Assembly: GCA_034620365.1 (NCBI GenBank)
Contig: JAQGEQ010000380.1
Span: forward strand, 620,001-684,000
Direction of reading: 5' to 3'
Origin: Pegea sp. RAD2-039
Taxonomy: Eukaryota; Chordata; Thaliacea; Salpida; Salpidae
Length of the DNA: 64,000 bases
A program made the translations under genes and the position numbers. Position 1 is the first letter of the stretch; each line of letters begins with the position of its first letter. Positions 25,487 to 40,700 of the stretch are shown here, piece by piece. Under the pieces are notes generated by a model. It did not search any database, was not told the DNA's origin, and saw only the letters and a program-made list of their open reading frames with translations.

Positions 25487-28400
25487 TTAATTTAATTTCC
25501 AATCTTCTTTAATCATGTCACTTGCTTTTTCACCAATCATATAACAAGTTGATTGAGTATTTCCTGATATTATTTCAGGTATGACAGAGGCATCAGCTAC
25601 ACGTAAGTTATTTACTTTATAAACTCTGTAAAATGTGAATCAATATTTGAAACTGTTAACATTAAACCATCAAACCGTAATCTTGAGTCCACAACTGCTA
25701 AAGCATCATCTATCTTCCCTATTTTAGCAGTGCCTATAGGATGATAAACTGTCCAGGTAAAAGTTCTTATGTAGCATTCATAAAACAAGTCTGATCTACA
25801 AAAGTGTTTTTCAAATTTTACTGAATGTTTTAAACAACAAGACTTAAATTTATGTCAATTTAAACATGATAAGCGAAATGTACTTTTCATGATAAATATA
25901 ATATTTGGAATTATCAATTGTTTAAATCTAACTCAAATCTTCTTCTAAAGACTTAAACAGTAGAATTCATAGAAGATATTTTCAATTTGAGATCATTTTT
26001 GTTAAAGATGATTCAGTACAAATCTTCTCAATAATCAAATGAAGATTTAAATATAAAGATAAATCTGCTTGACTTGAAAATGAGTTTAGAAGACTGACCT
26101 AGGTGAATGACGGTTACTTTCACTATCACATTGAGGTGCATACAGAGAAAGTTTCGCTTTCAACTTCTTAAAGGTTTTTGTCTTCTCCATTTTTTCAAAT
26201 ATTCGAAAACCTTCAAATATCAGTTTATCAAAATCAAATGGTCCAATTTTGAGGCAAAGAAAATATTTAGAGAATTTGAGATAAGAAAGTTGGGCCTGAT
26301 AATGGACTGAAAAGGTGCCTGGGCGACAAGAAGCTCTGACAAAGATGAGAACAAGAGCTGGATATCTGGAATGATTTAGCTTAAAGTTAAGAAAATAGAT
26401 TGATAAACATTCGGAGGTAGAGACAAGAGGTGATGCAGACCGACGCCCTGCAAAAATCACCTTTTCTTGGGTACCAGGGCAACACTAACAAGAAAATGAA
26501 ATTTTGAGATACTTTAGGAACAAAAAAAGGAGCTAAAAGTTATGGGATTCCTTTTAGAATACTTTAAGACCTCTGGCTGCTAATTTGAACTAAAGCGTTC
26601 ACCTTCAATAAAACTTTTCATATCTCTTCGATCAGAAAGATAATTAGGATCTATCACCGGATGATGAAAACTGTCATTTGAACGTAAACGAATTCTTCCT
26701 CTACTTCTGGGATGTAGCAGAACTGGATTGATAGCGAAGTCACACAGCACCTTGTCCTCGTTCACACCCTGCCACTGTTTGATTTGATTCCAATACTGTA
26801 AAGTGATGAAGATGAAGTTGGGATCGATCTGATGAAGCGTTGTTACTTGTTTATCTTGATTCACAAAATACTTCATAAAAATGGAAGTTGGAAAACTAGT
26901 AGGGATGAATTGGCCGAGAGGAAGCAATTGTAAGTCAGGTCTGAAGAGGAAGAAGGTTTTTAAACATCATTAGATTGGTTTCTAGTATGCTACATCAAGA
27001 TGTTTTATAGTTAGAATTAAATTTAAAACAAAAGTTTGAACCTATTTCCGAGCCAGCTAACATTCTTAGCTGCTGAATCGATGAAAGCAAGAGAATAAGC
27101 TCCAATTGGATGACTGAACAACCCCTCCCCACTTGTCAAGTAATCGTAAGCTTTTTGAATGAACTACGAGATTTATTGAAATTATAAATTCGTCATTCAG
27201 GTAATTTAGTTGGTACCCTAATTGGTGCTTTAAGTGAAATCAGATCTTTTCCAATAGATTCTTCAGGAAATTTTTCAGATTTGAAAAAACCTGGAGACAT
27301 TATATGATCTTGTAAGTTTGAACCTACACCAGGTAAGTTAACTACTAAAGGAACCTGAGAAAAAGTAAATCTTTTGTTTAATCAGTTCTTCAATTATTGA
27401 AAGAAAAATTTCACTAAAAATTATTCTCTTATTTCGTTGATAAATATTTGAAAATAAGTTCTCCTTCTACAAGTATTTAAATAAGAAATGAAATTTCAAA
27501 TAAAATTAACTTCTTAAAACATTTTTCTGACTTGAACATCTTTCAAATGTTGTTCATCACCGACTCCAGAAAGCATTAGTATCTGAGGAGTTCCAATGGA
27601 GCCAGCACTTAAGATAATCTCCTTTTTAGCACTGACCAAATAATCTTGACCATCTCGAAAATATTCAACACTTTTGGCATTTTTGTTCTCATCAAAAATA
27701 ATTTTTTTAACATGTGCTCTAGTCAGAAGGTGTAATCGATGCTTTCTACAGATTATTTTGTAAATCAAACAATATTTTTTATCATTTATTTACTTTTATT
27801 TAAACAAGTTAGTCAACAACACCTTTAGCCACTTAGGTCAAAAGTTATTATTGAGAATAATCAAATAATAACCAAAATTCAAGAATAAGAACCACAATTT
27901 TAAGCAAATAAAAGAGTTTTAAATCAATATTTCATTATTTTTATTTATTATTAAGTTGAAGTTTAAAAAACCGAATTCAGTTACATATCACCTGCTTTTG
28001 ATAATTGGATATAAGAAAGCTGAAGCAGAGCTGACTCGATAGCCTTCGTACTTTGTAGTTTGTGCTGTTGAGTAACCTTGTTGGTTTTTTCCATTATAGT
28101 CGGTTTTTTTAAGACCTATAAATATAACTTTGTATCATATATAAGAAAAATAATTGATCAGTTACAAAATGTTTTAAACATTATCAAAGAAGCTAAATAA
28201 AATCTAAATAAAAGATACAAAATAGAAAGACGAAAAAATACAATGACCTTGTATTACTATTTAAAATCATTGACAATTTTTCTAATCTTAATTTCAATCA
28301 CAACCTTTTATACATCTTTAGAAGTTGATGATTAAGCCAATTAATAATCTAATAAGGCCAAGTGGGTCTATAGCTTTTACAATAGTGTAACCCAGGTCAA

Positions 28401-29887
28401 CTCTATCACTACATCAGATTTTGTCACTTCTTCCTAATGGAGTTTAAAAAGTATGAGTTTGTTGACAAACGAGACATGATGCTTCTTATTTTGTAACTTA
28501 TTTTCACTTTTGCTTTTTTGTTGTTTCTATTTTTTCTGTGTTGATTTATATTGAGTTATTTCAGAATATTTCATCAGGATCTTTCTGCTCATATTGTTAT
28601 ATGTTCACAATAAGAGTTGTACAATTTGTTATCTACAACCATACATTGAATAAAATAGATGAATAACAAATTTCTAACCTATTTCCTTTAAAGATTCAGC
28701 AAGTATTTTATAGAAAGTAGTTTGTTTGGGCAAGGAAGTTTTAAGTGGCCCATCTCTGCTATGAAACACTTCATTTATATCATCATTTTTTCCAGTAAAA
28801 TTTTCAGATTTCTTGAAATATGGAAGAACATCTTTAAAACTCCAACCTCGTGCTCCAGCTTTTTCCCATTCATCATAATCTTCTTTATTTCCTCTGACAT
28901 ACATCATGTAGTTGATCGAACTTGTGCCTCCAACAACCTTCCCGCGAGGCCAGTTACTTTTCTATAAATTTCAGTTCATCAATCAATTGTTTATTTAATT
29001 ACTAAAAACAGACTTGATTACTCATTCCAAGACAAGAATATTTTTGTGAAGTTGTTTGGTAGCCCCAGTTAGTTGATAAGAATTGAAGAAATGGAGTTAT
29101 GAAAGGAAAACTAACTAAAAGGTTTTCCTCTTCACCAGCTTCAAGTATAAGAACTCTAAAATGCAAACAGATCAACATAAAAACATTTATCCAATATTCT
29201 AAAGTTTATCGTAAATAGTTTTGTAAGCTTATAAGTATTTATTATGAGTTTTTAAATAATAATTAGAGAAATCAGCTACTTTTTAAAGTTTACCCATCTT
29301 AGAGCTTTATTTCAAGTAAAAATTATGTATTTAACTTACAAACATAGAATGTACAAAATTAAGTATAATTTAGCAGTAACATTTACTTAATGTTTGGAAT
29401 TTCAGTCAAACGGTTTGCAACCACTAGACCTGTTGTTCCACCTCCAACTATAAATAAATTTAAGTCTTACTCATAATACTTCGATTTATTTTAAATCTAA
29501 GATTTATAGAACAAGTTTTTTAATTCAGAAAATAATTTTTATAACTATGTTATCATTTTTATGTTTTCAAAATAAGACTAAACTATTTCAAACAAAAGTT
29601 AAAATAGAATAAAGATCCTTATGTAATAATAATCATTTAATTATCAAAATATATAGTTTATTCAAAAAACTATAAATAAAATCATTCTATCTAAAATTGT
29701 CCACTATATGAAATGTATTTCATTTAAAGAATTTGAATCAAAATGTTTCAACAGATAATTACTAACCAATGATGAAATCATATTCTTCTTCAGCTTCATC
29801 AACAGAGATATTATTGAAATATTTAAAAGCAAAAGGTGAAAACGCTGAAGTAAGAACTAATCCAAGAAGAAAATATTTCATATACAT
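25487..29887 (-). CDS. GMC-family FAD-dependent oxidoreductase (glucose/choline dehydrogenase-like), secreted
   Basis: Full-length GMC oxidoreductase, 642 aa in 12 exons with closing phases: 29887-29767, 29447-29387, 29155-29014, 28961-28679, 28115-27992, 27745-27532, 27354-27217, 27163-27042, 26940-26603, 26210-26099, 25795-25661, 25625-25487. These flavoenzymes oxidise alcohol groups of sugars, choline or ecdysteroids; the substrate cannot be read here. The N-terminus is a signal peptide (about 1-20). The FAD motif GGGTTG is at 42-47, followed by [29 protein letters not shown] is the GMC signature region and [19 protein letters not shown] is the second. [14 protein letters not shown] and IDPNYLSD open the C-terminal domain. 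Catalytic His570 (YHPIGT) and Asn619 (GNTQS) are present. The last intron is only 35 nt (25626-25660), fixed by reading frame. An acceptor-like aaaatag lies 8 nt before the ATG. Confidence 0.93.
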
Positions 29888-32354
29888 AATCTTTGCTATT
29901 TTAAAAAATATTTAGTTAGTATACACTAATGAAATACAAGTGTTTCGTTTTACAATCACAAATATAAGAAACAATTGATTACAAAAGTATTTTTCATATT
30001 TAAATTATCTTTTTTTTTAAATAAAAGAACTATCCTTAAGTTAAATCTTTATATCAAAATAATTCTTTGAAAACCAGCATTTTCATCTTAAAAATGTTTT
30101 ATTTACTCAGTTAAAGAATTTATTGCAAATAAAACATTCTTATTTACCTAGCAAAATTGTTAGACTGCTGCTAAATTTATGGTAACATGAGTACTTTTAA
30201 CAATATTTGCTAAAAGATAGTTGCCTAATAGGTAGTTTCCCAAACACAAAAAAGTTGTTATAATTAAAAAAAGTTTTTTTCATTAGTTTTTTACTATTGG
30301 TTTAAATATGAACTTTAGAAACGCATGCTTAAAATTTAACAAAATGTAATTTTTATGTTTATTTAGGACTATATTGCTGACTTAGATTTATTTTTATATT
30401 GTATTTGTATGAGGCACAATTCCGAGCCTGTTTTGAAAATTTATTTTTAACAAATTTATGGTTTGAGTTTGATCATATATGTTCTGTACTACTTTTTGAC
30501 ATCTTTAAAATATTTTGCCTTTGAAAAATGTTTTGCTCTTGATTGACAGAAGCCTAGTCATGTATATTAAATCTTAGAAATCTGTGATGCTATTTAGGTA
30601 GTTAACCAATAACCGAAAAGATAGTTTGAATCTTTGACAAGAGAAAGAGTTTAATAAAAGGTAGATGAAAAGAATTTTAAAACTTTATGTTAATGACAAT
30701 AAAGACAGAATGGTTATCGTGGGTTAGCGGTGGTATTGGGTGTGGATTATGAAACAAATAATCTAATAATTTATGTGAAAATGAATAATATAATGAGAAT
30801 AACTTATTGGCCAATCAACGTATAGTATTTTTTGTCGAGTTAAAATTGTGTTGAAAATTGCTTTAAAATCTAAAAGTTATAATTTTTATATTTTGATAAA
30901 AGAAGGAAGAAATATTATTACAAATGTATTTAGATAATAAAACCGTCACATTTCATATTCAAAAAAAGCTTTTAATAAAATATTCAAAGTATATTAAAAG
31001 TTAAACAATGTAGTTGGAATTAGAGTTTCACATAATTTATTATTTTGTTGTAAATTGCAACAAAAACTTTGATTTCTAAAAAATCTAATTTGATTTTATC
31101 AAGCTTGTAATGAATTAAACCAGAACCTTAAATTGTTAAAAAACTTGCTCAAAAACAAGAAGCTCTTTCAAGAAAAGTTAAAAACATAAGAAGAAATAAC
31201 CTGATGGCTTTAACTAATTAGGCTTGTAAATTTCACTTAATTTCTCAGTTTCCTAAAATTTAAACAGAAGTTAGACTGGTAAAGCATCTTTAAACATAAA
31301 ACTAAAAAGTAGTATTACTAAAAGCTTTGTCTGAATTTCGATGATATACGATACTACTTAGAAAATCTATTCAAAAAACACTGTTATAATTAACTAAGTC
31401 TTTTTTTGTTATAAACTTTTTAAACTGTGAAAGTATTTCAATTCAAAGCTTTTAGAATTAATTAGATGTCCTCATTTGAACAATTGTAATTTGGAGTTAA
31501 AAAGGAACTCATCTTCATCATCTTCATTGACATAAATGAGATATTATTGGCTAAGTGTCAAAAATTATGCTAATTTAGAAGGAAAAAGTTTAATCAACAT
31601 TAAAAAGTAATCCATCTAATAAAATATAATCTTAAAATAATCATTATGTTTTAACTTTAATGTAATCTTTCATTTCTATTAAGGTCATACAAACAAGAAA
31701 TACATCCAAATACATTTCGGTCAAACTTTTTGACTTATTAGAAAATTTAGTTTTGAATTTTCTGAAAGTCGTCGGCAAAAATAGAAGAATATTTTCATTT
31801 TTTTAGTCTAGAAACAAATATTTGATTTCATTTGCAATCATTGCATCATAAATTTGTTGATATCTTTCCAAAATCTTTCCATTTAATTTATTTCATTCTG
31901 AAGCATTTTTACATTTTTTTTATTAGATTATATTGTGCATACTTATGAATATTTTTTTTCAATTAAACTAAAAGTTGTAAATAACTTGAAAATTAAACTT
32001 CCTTTTAGCTATAACATTATATGTCATTATTTTGAAAGGTGATAAATAAAGCTCAAAATAATAAGTGGCTAATTCATCTTGTGAAGTTTTTTATTGGTAA
32101 AAGCATACATTAGTTTATAGAACATTTTAATAAAAATATTTTTAGCTTTAATTTTACAGCAACTTAGTGTCTAAAATAACTAATATAAATTTTAGAAAAT
32201 TTAACAAGTTGTTTGCTATTAGCTGATAATTAACTGGTATGAAATAAACTCTTAAAACCTAAAGTTGTGAAACTTTAAATTTAAAAATTTTCACTTGAAG
32301 AAAAAAAATTAAATATATTTCAATGATATACGTTGGAATAAAGTTTAAATTCTT

Positions 32355-32391
32355 GCAAAATAAAGCAAAATAAAGCAAAATAAAGCAAAAT
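32355..32391. repeat. Short tandem repeat, 10-bp unit GCAAAATAAA
   Basis: About 3.7 perfect copies of the 10-bp unit GCAAAATAAA lie in intergenic DNA. Each unit contains AATAAA-like sequence on the plus strand. Confidence 0.9.
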
Positions 32392-32683
32392 TGAGTTCAC
32401 CAAACCTTCTTCAGTATCACTGATTTGTCATTTCAGAATCACAATACGTCCGAGCGCCCTAAAAAGTAACTTTAGGTTGGAACAATTTCATGAACAAGCC
32501 AGAATACATCTAGAATTAGAACTAATCTAAAATTATTTCTATAACTTTTTTAGATCGTGCTTTTAATAAGCATAAAAGTTGTAGCCGTAACAATAATGTC
32601 ATGACATAAATCAAATTATCTAAATTTATGAAATATTAAGATGAAAAATATTAGAGATAAAATGCTAAAGAAATTAGATGAGC

Positions 32684-32710
32684 ATATATTATATATATAT
32701 ATATATTATA
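32684..32710. repeat. AT dinucleotide microsatellite
   Basis: A 27-bp run of alternating A and T, broken by two TT steps. No associated gene. Confidence 0.9.
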
Positions 32711-34749
32711 AAAAGGCATAAAAAATAATAGTTAATTATAATAAGCTGAGATAATAAAGAATGTCAAACTTGATTTCATCAAGTTAATGTAATTAATTTC
32801 ATCAGGTTAATCATCAATTAGATAGATAAAAGCATAAATTTAAACGTATAGTATGAATAATAGCATAAATTACAAAAAAAACTTTTAATAAGAGAGCTTA
32901 TATAACTTCCTAAATATACTTATGCAAATTAAAAAAAATATTTATAAGATTTAGGCGTATTCAGAAATAAGTTTCTTACAACAAATTTATTAAAATTTCT
33001 TCCATGTTGTACATGATCAGAATTTTAAATCAAGCAAGAACTTCTTTATTCATCTTAGTGAAAGTCTGACTGAAAAACTTTATTCTAAAACTTGTTGACA
33101 ACCTTTTAAGTTATCTACTATCAATTCTTTTCTTATTATTTAATGCTTTGCAATCTTTTTTGAAACCAAATTCAAGTTCAAATATTTTGATAAACTTATA
33201 AAATGATTCTTTATATATTTTTTCAAATAATCAATAATCGTGTATTTAATTATTAATAATTAAGATTTCTTGAAAACAAATCAATACAGAAGTTTGCTTC
33301 ACAATAATTGAAGTTCATTTATCAAACTTTTGAAATATTTATACCAAAGTTTTTCAAAGTAAAAGCGATAATAAATTGTATTTTATTGTAAACGTACTTC
33401 ATAATACTATTTAAGTCATCTAAACTTTGAAATTGGTTTCAAACTTTCAGACAAAAAAAGATAGTAGCAAGGTTTAACATGTAATAAAGTACATGACTTG
33501 AATAGTTTGACTTTTGATAATCAAACATTTGATGACAAAAAGTTGAATTAGCAAGACTCAATTTCTTGCAAAAAATAGTTAAAATCCTAAATCTTAGTTG
33601 TAAGCAACACTCAAATCAAGTTTTGAATGTCAAAATAAATTAACTTCTACAATATGTTTTCATTAACCCACTAAGAGTAACATTTAATCAAAATGAAAAG
33701 TTACGACACATAGTTACATGCGACTGCAGGATTTTGACGAAAATATTGAAACTTGAAACATAAGTGAAATTTAAAAAAACATAAATGAAGTTTAAAAAAT
33801 GCAAATAAAGTTTTTGAACTTAAAAGTATTTTGCACAAAACAACACTGCAGTTAAAATAATTACTTTACACATTTTGTCAAAGTGATTTAATAAACAGTT
33901 TGTAATAAGATTTTTTTTTAAATCAAAATGGAAAAAAAAGATTTGATAGTTAAAGAAATGCGAAATAGTCATTGACAGCAAGAAGCTAGAAAATTCGCAA
34001 ATCTGAAATTCAAGTACAAAGTATTTCTTATTAATTATCTAATTATTTGGTATATAAGTTTAAAAAGTGTGAAGTGTAAGATTTTTACTTTTGATTATAT
34101 ATATGTCTTAAACACTATTTCATTATTCATAAAATATAATCTTTTAAACAAAATTTGCTACAATAATGACTTTAGAGTTTGCCTGCAAGAAGCTAGCAGA
34201 GAAGTATAACACAGAAAATTATATTTTATCGTTGGTCTATATTAAATATGCAATACAAAAGTAGCATCGATTTTAAAAAGTTTCGCTAAAAGCCATATTT
34301 GCTAGAAGGCTAAATTGATTAAAGTTTCTCCAAGTAGGAAACAAGTTTTCGGACATTTATCAGAGCTTATGTCAGAAGGTTGTACTTAATCATTTTACTA
34401 GAAATTTTTCGTGAATAAAACCGCCTTTATTAAGATTTAATATTTTATGTAAAGAAATTATTACTAGCAGAAACAAAAATGGAAAAAAATCCACTAAAGA
34501 CTGTCAATTTTAATAATATTTTAAACATTTTGAAGGCTATCACTAAGTTAGACAAAATGTATCTTAATTATTTAATTAACGAACTTAGAGCATAAATATA
34601 AAGAAAAATTACATCAGTTGCAAAGCATCATGTGACTAATGCTGCTTACAAAACCCACATTGAAAAAGTTCTTTGTTGAATAAAAATACTTTTCCTAAAA
34701 CAAAAGAACTTATAACGGAGTGTGCCATGAAAATAAGACCTTGTAACAT

Positions 34750-37700
34750 CTAATCTTTTAAGTTTGTTTCAACAATAGTTGATGTCGACAAGTCCTTAGG
34801 AGCAGAGATCACTTTAAGATCTCCATTAATAGCAAGTTCTACACATAATGATGAAGACCCTTCAACATTACTTGATGCAGCATTTCGACAAGATCCTTGA
34901 TTCGGATGAAGATTTGATTCATTTTGATTCACTTGATTTTCAGTACATTGATTTTTAAAGGTTTCGTTTCGGCTGTATGAGGCGCTCTCATCATCCTCAC
35001 ATTTATTAATGTCCTGTCGTTTAATACAACAAGAAAAGTAAGGATGGGACGGTTGATGAGTAGATTTGGTGTTGTCTCTCCTCTGTTTTTCACGATCTAA
35101 AATAATAACTCAAGCATTTTTAGCTGAGTTTATACTATAGATTAAACAAAAGCAAATTTTTTTTATTTTTGATTAAGACTATTGAAATTAAGCGTTGTTA
35201 TTTCAATAAAAGTTATTTTTCATTAAATTCGAATGCCGATTGATATAAAAGATTGTATTGAAGAAAAATACATTTAATCAATCCAAATTGATCACAGCAG
35301 ACTTAATATTGGACCAAAGACAATTCTATTAATCTAAAACTAAAATTATAAGAACGATACATTTTTTCAAAGTCAAACTGACTATAACCACAACTTTAAT
35401 ATCCAACTCTATAAAAGTGATTGAAAATAATACATTTAAAAGAAAACCTCTGATCTAACCATTAACTTCCTCTATAAGTTCAACAACAAACATTGAACTT
35501 AAGAATCTCGGATAGGAATCGCGGTACATCAGGCTGTATATCTGATGCTGTGCTTCTGTGAAAATGCTCGCATCATTCGTCTTCAATTGATCAACAATAT
35601 TTTCACGCATTTTGTAGTCGATGTTGACCTGTGCAAAAAAATTGACATTGTCTGAAGTTATCAACTTTTAGTTTGAAACTTTTGAACTTGTTTTTTCCAT
35701 TTTATTTAAAATATATTTTTGTTGATAATTTAAAAAAAGTTAACTTAAAAGAACTATTTTTTACTAGTTAACATGAATGTTAATTTAATGAATAAAAATT
35801 TGAAATTTTTTCCAGTTATATTTTATTACAAACCGACCTAAGAAATTAAATTAATTTTTTGTTTAAATGTTTTGTTTTGCATAACTAAATGAAATTATTT
35901 ATAAATAACAAATAAGAAAGAATAAAAAATTTCAAGTATACAGAAAATATTCAAAATGTGCGAAGTTGTTTGTAAGTTTATTGTTTGTAGATTCTGTTGT
36001 ACAAAGTCTAGGTAACTAGTAATATATCATTTAAATCATTCTAAACAAATGTTCCAAATTAGATTGCGTCAAGTTGGTTTTATTATCACCTTTTTTGAGT
36101 TTTATTTTTTAAATATTCACTAGAATAAAAAAAAATTAATAACAAATGATTGTAAAGTTTAAAATTATATATAAACTACCAAAATAACTAATAATTTAAA
36201 TAAACTTATCACCAACTAATTTCCAGTTGAAATTTTTCTTCAGTTATCGCAATTTTTTAAACTTTTATATAATTTACTTGACGTTTATGGAAAGTCTCAT
36301 CGATTTTACAAAAATCAATAAGTATAATAAAAACCAACATTTCTCCGACATAATAATGAAAAGAGTTTTTTTTCCAAATTTTCAAATCACAAAATACTTT
36401 TTTATCAAGCTTCGGGCTTATATAATTTGTTATTTGCTTTTAATAAGAGCTTTCAATATCAGTTCATTTATCTAGATTGGATTAATTTTCAACAATTTGA
36501 TTTTTATAATATAAATTTTTTTGTCACTTTGTACTTGTTTTACTTAAAAAAGATTTTTAAATTAATTTCTTTTTTCAAATCTTCTATTTTAAGCCGATGA
36601 AATGTGTCATATAAATCTATTTGATAAAATGATTAGAAGTCTATTTTGAAAAATTCTTCATTTAAAATATTTTAATGTCAATAAAAATACTAACCTTATT
36701 TCTAAATGACCTTTCTAACAGTTTTGATTAGGTTATTTTTTAATATAATGAGGTTACGTAATGCCAATTCGCACTAATGGGGTTAATTAAAGACTTTATA
36801 TAAGCCAAATGCTACTAGAAAAATTAATCACGTTAACAAACCTATTGTCAATAGTAATTAGTAAATAATAGTTAAACAGAAACTAAATCTATCGGTTTTA
36901 GTGATAACATTGTGATATGTTTAATTATAAACAGAACTTTTAGGTCAAACATTTAAGCCAGTATTTATCAGATATAACTAACATCCTTAAAACAGAAGAT
37001 GTTGGTACAAAATAAAACTATTTTATTTTTGTTATTAGTTTATATCGACAGTAATACTTCAAGCCAACATTTGCAACCTTAAAAACTGAACGCGTTTTAG
37101 GAGCTTTTAAGGAAAAAAAACTTTAGACAAATAATAATAATTTTAAACTTGTTTCTACATGCAAATTGTGATGCTTAAACGTCTTATGATTAAGATCTTT
37201 TGATTTATAAATTGAGGAAGAATTCTTTTTAGTCATATACAGATTAAGATCACTAGTATGGTACCTCGCTTGACGAATGGGTGTCGATGTAAGTGTAGTA
37301 AATATCTTGTATTCTTCTTTCCAACTTTTTCGTCTGTTTATTTGAGGTTTTCAAATCTTCACAGGCAAGCCAAAACTTTAGGTTTTCTTCAGCAAACTCC
37401 GACTCCAAGAAGTTCTTGAAGACCGAAACTCCACCTGCAAAGTACTTACCGGTTAAAGATTTTTAGTAAATAGTGTTTTAGTTATAAATGCTTAGAACAT
37501 AGACTTGAAAAGCTGTGTACAAATGTAAACAAATATCTATAAATATAAAAAATGTATTCAAAATAAGTTAATTAAATATTGATATAAATATTATAGTTTA
37601 TTTTTTCTGATCGTAGCTTCTAAACATCAAACTTTATATGATTTAATAAATCTTTGAAATATAAAACAAATGAAAAATAAAAATTAATAATAAGATTGTA

Positions 37701-40700
37701 AGAATTATTATGTTTTAATAATAGATGTATTCAACAAAAATTATTTTAATGTGTTTGTTGCTACTATTTAAGATTTCATTTAACAGCTTTTAAAACTATG
37801 ATTTCATTACAATGATTTTGTACAATTCAATTCCAAATATAGACAAGAATAATCTTTCAATAGAAATTTGATTTATTATGTTTTGAATTATTTATTGATT
37901 TTACTAATAGGTTTGACTAAGTTATAGGTTCGACTAATAAATTTTTTAAATATTCACTTTTAGCTATTTACTATTACTGAAAATTATACTCGATTAACTT
38001 ATTTTGAATATAAAAAGAATTTGAACTACAAATTTTACTCAAAGATATAATATTAGTCAAATTAAACTTCTAATTCACAGCTTATTGAATCAATTGTTTG
38101 CAAAAAACAGTCTGTAAATAAATAAACATCTTTTTGTAAAATCAATTTGTTTAAAATAGTTTTACGATTTTTTAAATGAAAATCCATCTTTTGAATTCAA
38201 GTTGGCAGAAAGGTTTTTACTACTGAAATTATGTAGTATATTATAGCATTATTTATATATGTAGCACTAAAAGATTCCTAACTTTAAATAGAAGAATTTG
38301 TACATAAATTTAGTTGAAGTTTTTACCAATAATAGTAGATTAAAAAATATTTCAAAGTTATATTTTAATACTAAATGGAAAATTTTTAATGAAGTAATTT
38401 TTATACTTATTCCAGAAACATGTTAACAATAGAAATACACAACATCTTATTATTTCAAGTCCTTAATAAAATTAAATGAAAAATAAGGTAAAAAAAATAC
38501 ATTTTACCCTTTTAGAAATAATAAAAAAGTATTTAAAATTTGTTTAAAAAAGGTTTTCAAAAGAAGTATTTATTTATGTTTTTGAATTACTTAAAATTAT
38601 AAAGATCTTTTGTTTAAAAATGAAATAAACTTTTTCAAAATTCAAATATTTTATCTCAAATATTTCCTTAAGATTTCAACAAACATAAATGTTCAAAGAT
38701 TAAAATTAAAGTATCAATTTTATTGAAAGAATAAAGATTTAGTTTCCTTTTTACTTTTGTAAAAATATTTGATTTATTGAAACTATTGTTTGAAAATTAT
38801 CTGCAAAGATAAAATTGTCGAAATTTATCAAAAAGACTAACAACATCTATTTTCAAGTTACATCATATTAAGAGATCTGTAATTTTAACAAAAACTTAAA
38901 AAAGCAGTAAAATATTTAATTACATTATTGCTGTTATGATTAATATTTTTCAGTTAAATTTAGTTTAGTAAGAGTTAAAGATGGTTTGATGATTAGTTTT
39001 TAACATTCCTTTAAAATCAAATCTTTAGGCTTTCTTAAATTATTCATTATCATATGCAGTTTGAAGTAAAAACCTTAAGTTTAGCTAAAGCGGGGTTCCA
39101 GGTTTTGAAATAAAAAATATTTTCACGATTGTTTTTAAAAACCTTTTAAAAAGTTTTTTTGCTTTAACTACTTTTATTAAATTAGTAAACAGCTAATAAA
39201 AATATTTCATTATTTCATAAGAATTCTTTATTAACTAATTCATGTTTGTTAAAATAGTAATTTATTTTGTAAAATAAAAGCAAATAATGAAAAGTCTTAC
39301 ATTCACTTTTTAGTAGAGCATCAAAAGAAGAATTCCATATTTGAATGTCTTCATTTGTAATACTGAAACAATATTTCTTTTTTGTGATAGCTTCACTATA
39401 TTTGTAATAATATTAATATCATTTTAATTTTTTTAGTTTCAAAGTGATATACAAATATAAAAAATTAATTATGTGGCTGTAAAAGCCTGCATTTAATAAG
39501 ATTTTAAGTTAAAATTTCTTTGTTAAAACAAGTAATATTTTTCTCAGTCAGATAAACTGTTTACTCAAGTTGATCGATTTTACTATAGAGTTATGTTTCA
39601 TCTAGTTTAGAACGTAAAATAGAAAAATTAATTCAGTAAATCTATTAAATATGCAATATAGGTTTCACTATATTATCAGAAAAACTGTGGAAGCAGTTTT
39701 AATTATTGATAAATTTGTAAAACTATAGCTTGAAAAATGTTTACTTAAATATAAAAAATATTGCTTATAAATTTTCACAGGTTTTCAAGAATCATTTATT
39801 AGCTCCAAAAATTATTACTTGTAAGTTGAAAGAATTTCTTTTGCATTCTTTATCTTTTTTCTTCTGCTTGGTCTACGAATGGAAGCCTTCCCGCTTGATC
39901 TTGGCCTAGTACTACTATTAAAATTAATTTTGTTAAACGTATAAATAATTAAATAACAAAACTTAAAATATTTTTCACAATTTTTTAGTAAAATATTCTA
40001 TTTTCTATTGTCGAAATAAATAGTCTAATCAATAGAATTGTTTTTTTCAAATTCATGTAAAAAAATACATTTTTGGTTACTTTAAACTTTGATCTAAAAT
40101 TGATTTTTTATCTCCAATAACTAAATATTTGAATTAAAAGTAAATTATTTCACAGAAAACTTTTTATCAGCTAATAAATCATATTTTTTGATGAGCTTAC
40201 TCGTTTTCTCTGAATGATCCTGGAATTTGGCCAGATATAGGGGGAGACCCAATAGGAACAGTCCCAATAGGTCGATTCCATTGTCTCGTTAAGTGATCAC
40301 CCAAATAAATCTTGAAAATAAGCTTCAGGTAAAAACTTTTTAGTTGAGTCACTAAAATGAATTTTATTTGCAAATCACACAAAGTTTAGTTTTGACAGAA
40401 AAAAATTCTAATATTTTATAATAAAATATTTAAATTGGTTATGACTTTTAAAAACTTTTGACTAATTTCTTTTTCTTTATTTTATTAAATCTTTTAAATT
40501 TTTCTCAAAACTAACAACTAAAGAACTATTTTCATAAATTGTAGTTTAAATTCATTACCAGCATTAAACTTTTAAATTTAAAAATAAGAAAATAACTAAC
40601 ATTATCTTCTTCACAAATATTTTTGTTTAACTTTATTTAGTTTTATCTCGAATATTTGATAGTTTAAAAAAAGAAGAAAAGTTTTTACAAAAAGATTTCA

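Larger units (their letters stand above)
29888..34749. other. AT-rich intergenic region between the GMC and RGS genes
   Basis: About 4.9 kb between the GMC start and the RGS stop codon. It contains two short tandem repeats, listed separately. The RGS 3' UTR and the GMC promoter must lie here, but I cannot delimit them. I see no further exon or RNA gene. Confidence 0.6.

Noticed and set aside
26086..26460. 124-codon minus-strand ORF as a separate gene
   Set aside because: Only its C-terminal third (26210-26099) is coding, as an exon of the GMC gene; the rest is intron read-through.
36227..36475. 82-codon plus-strand ORF in an RGS intron
   Set aside because: Extreme Phe/Ile/Asn content typical of AT-rich noise.
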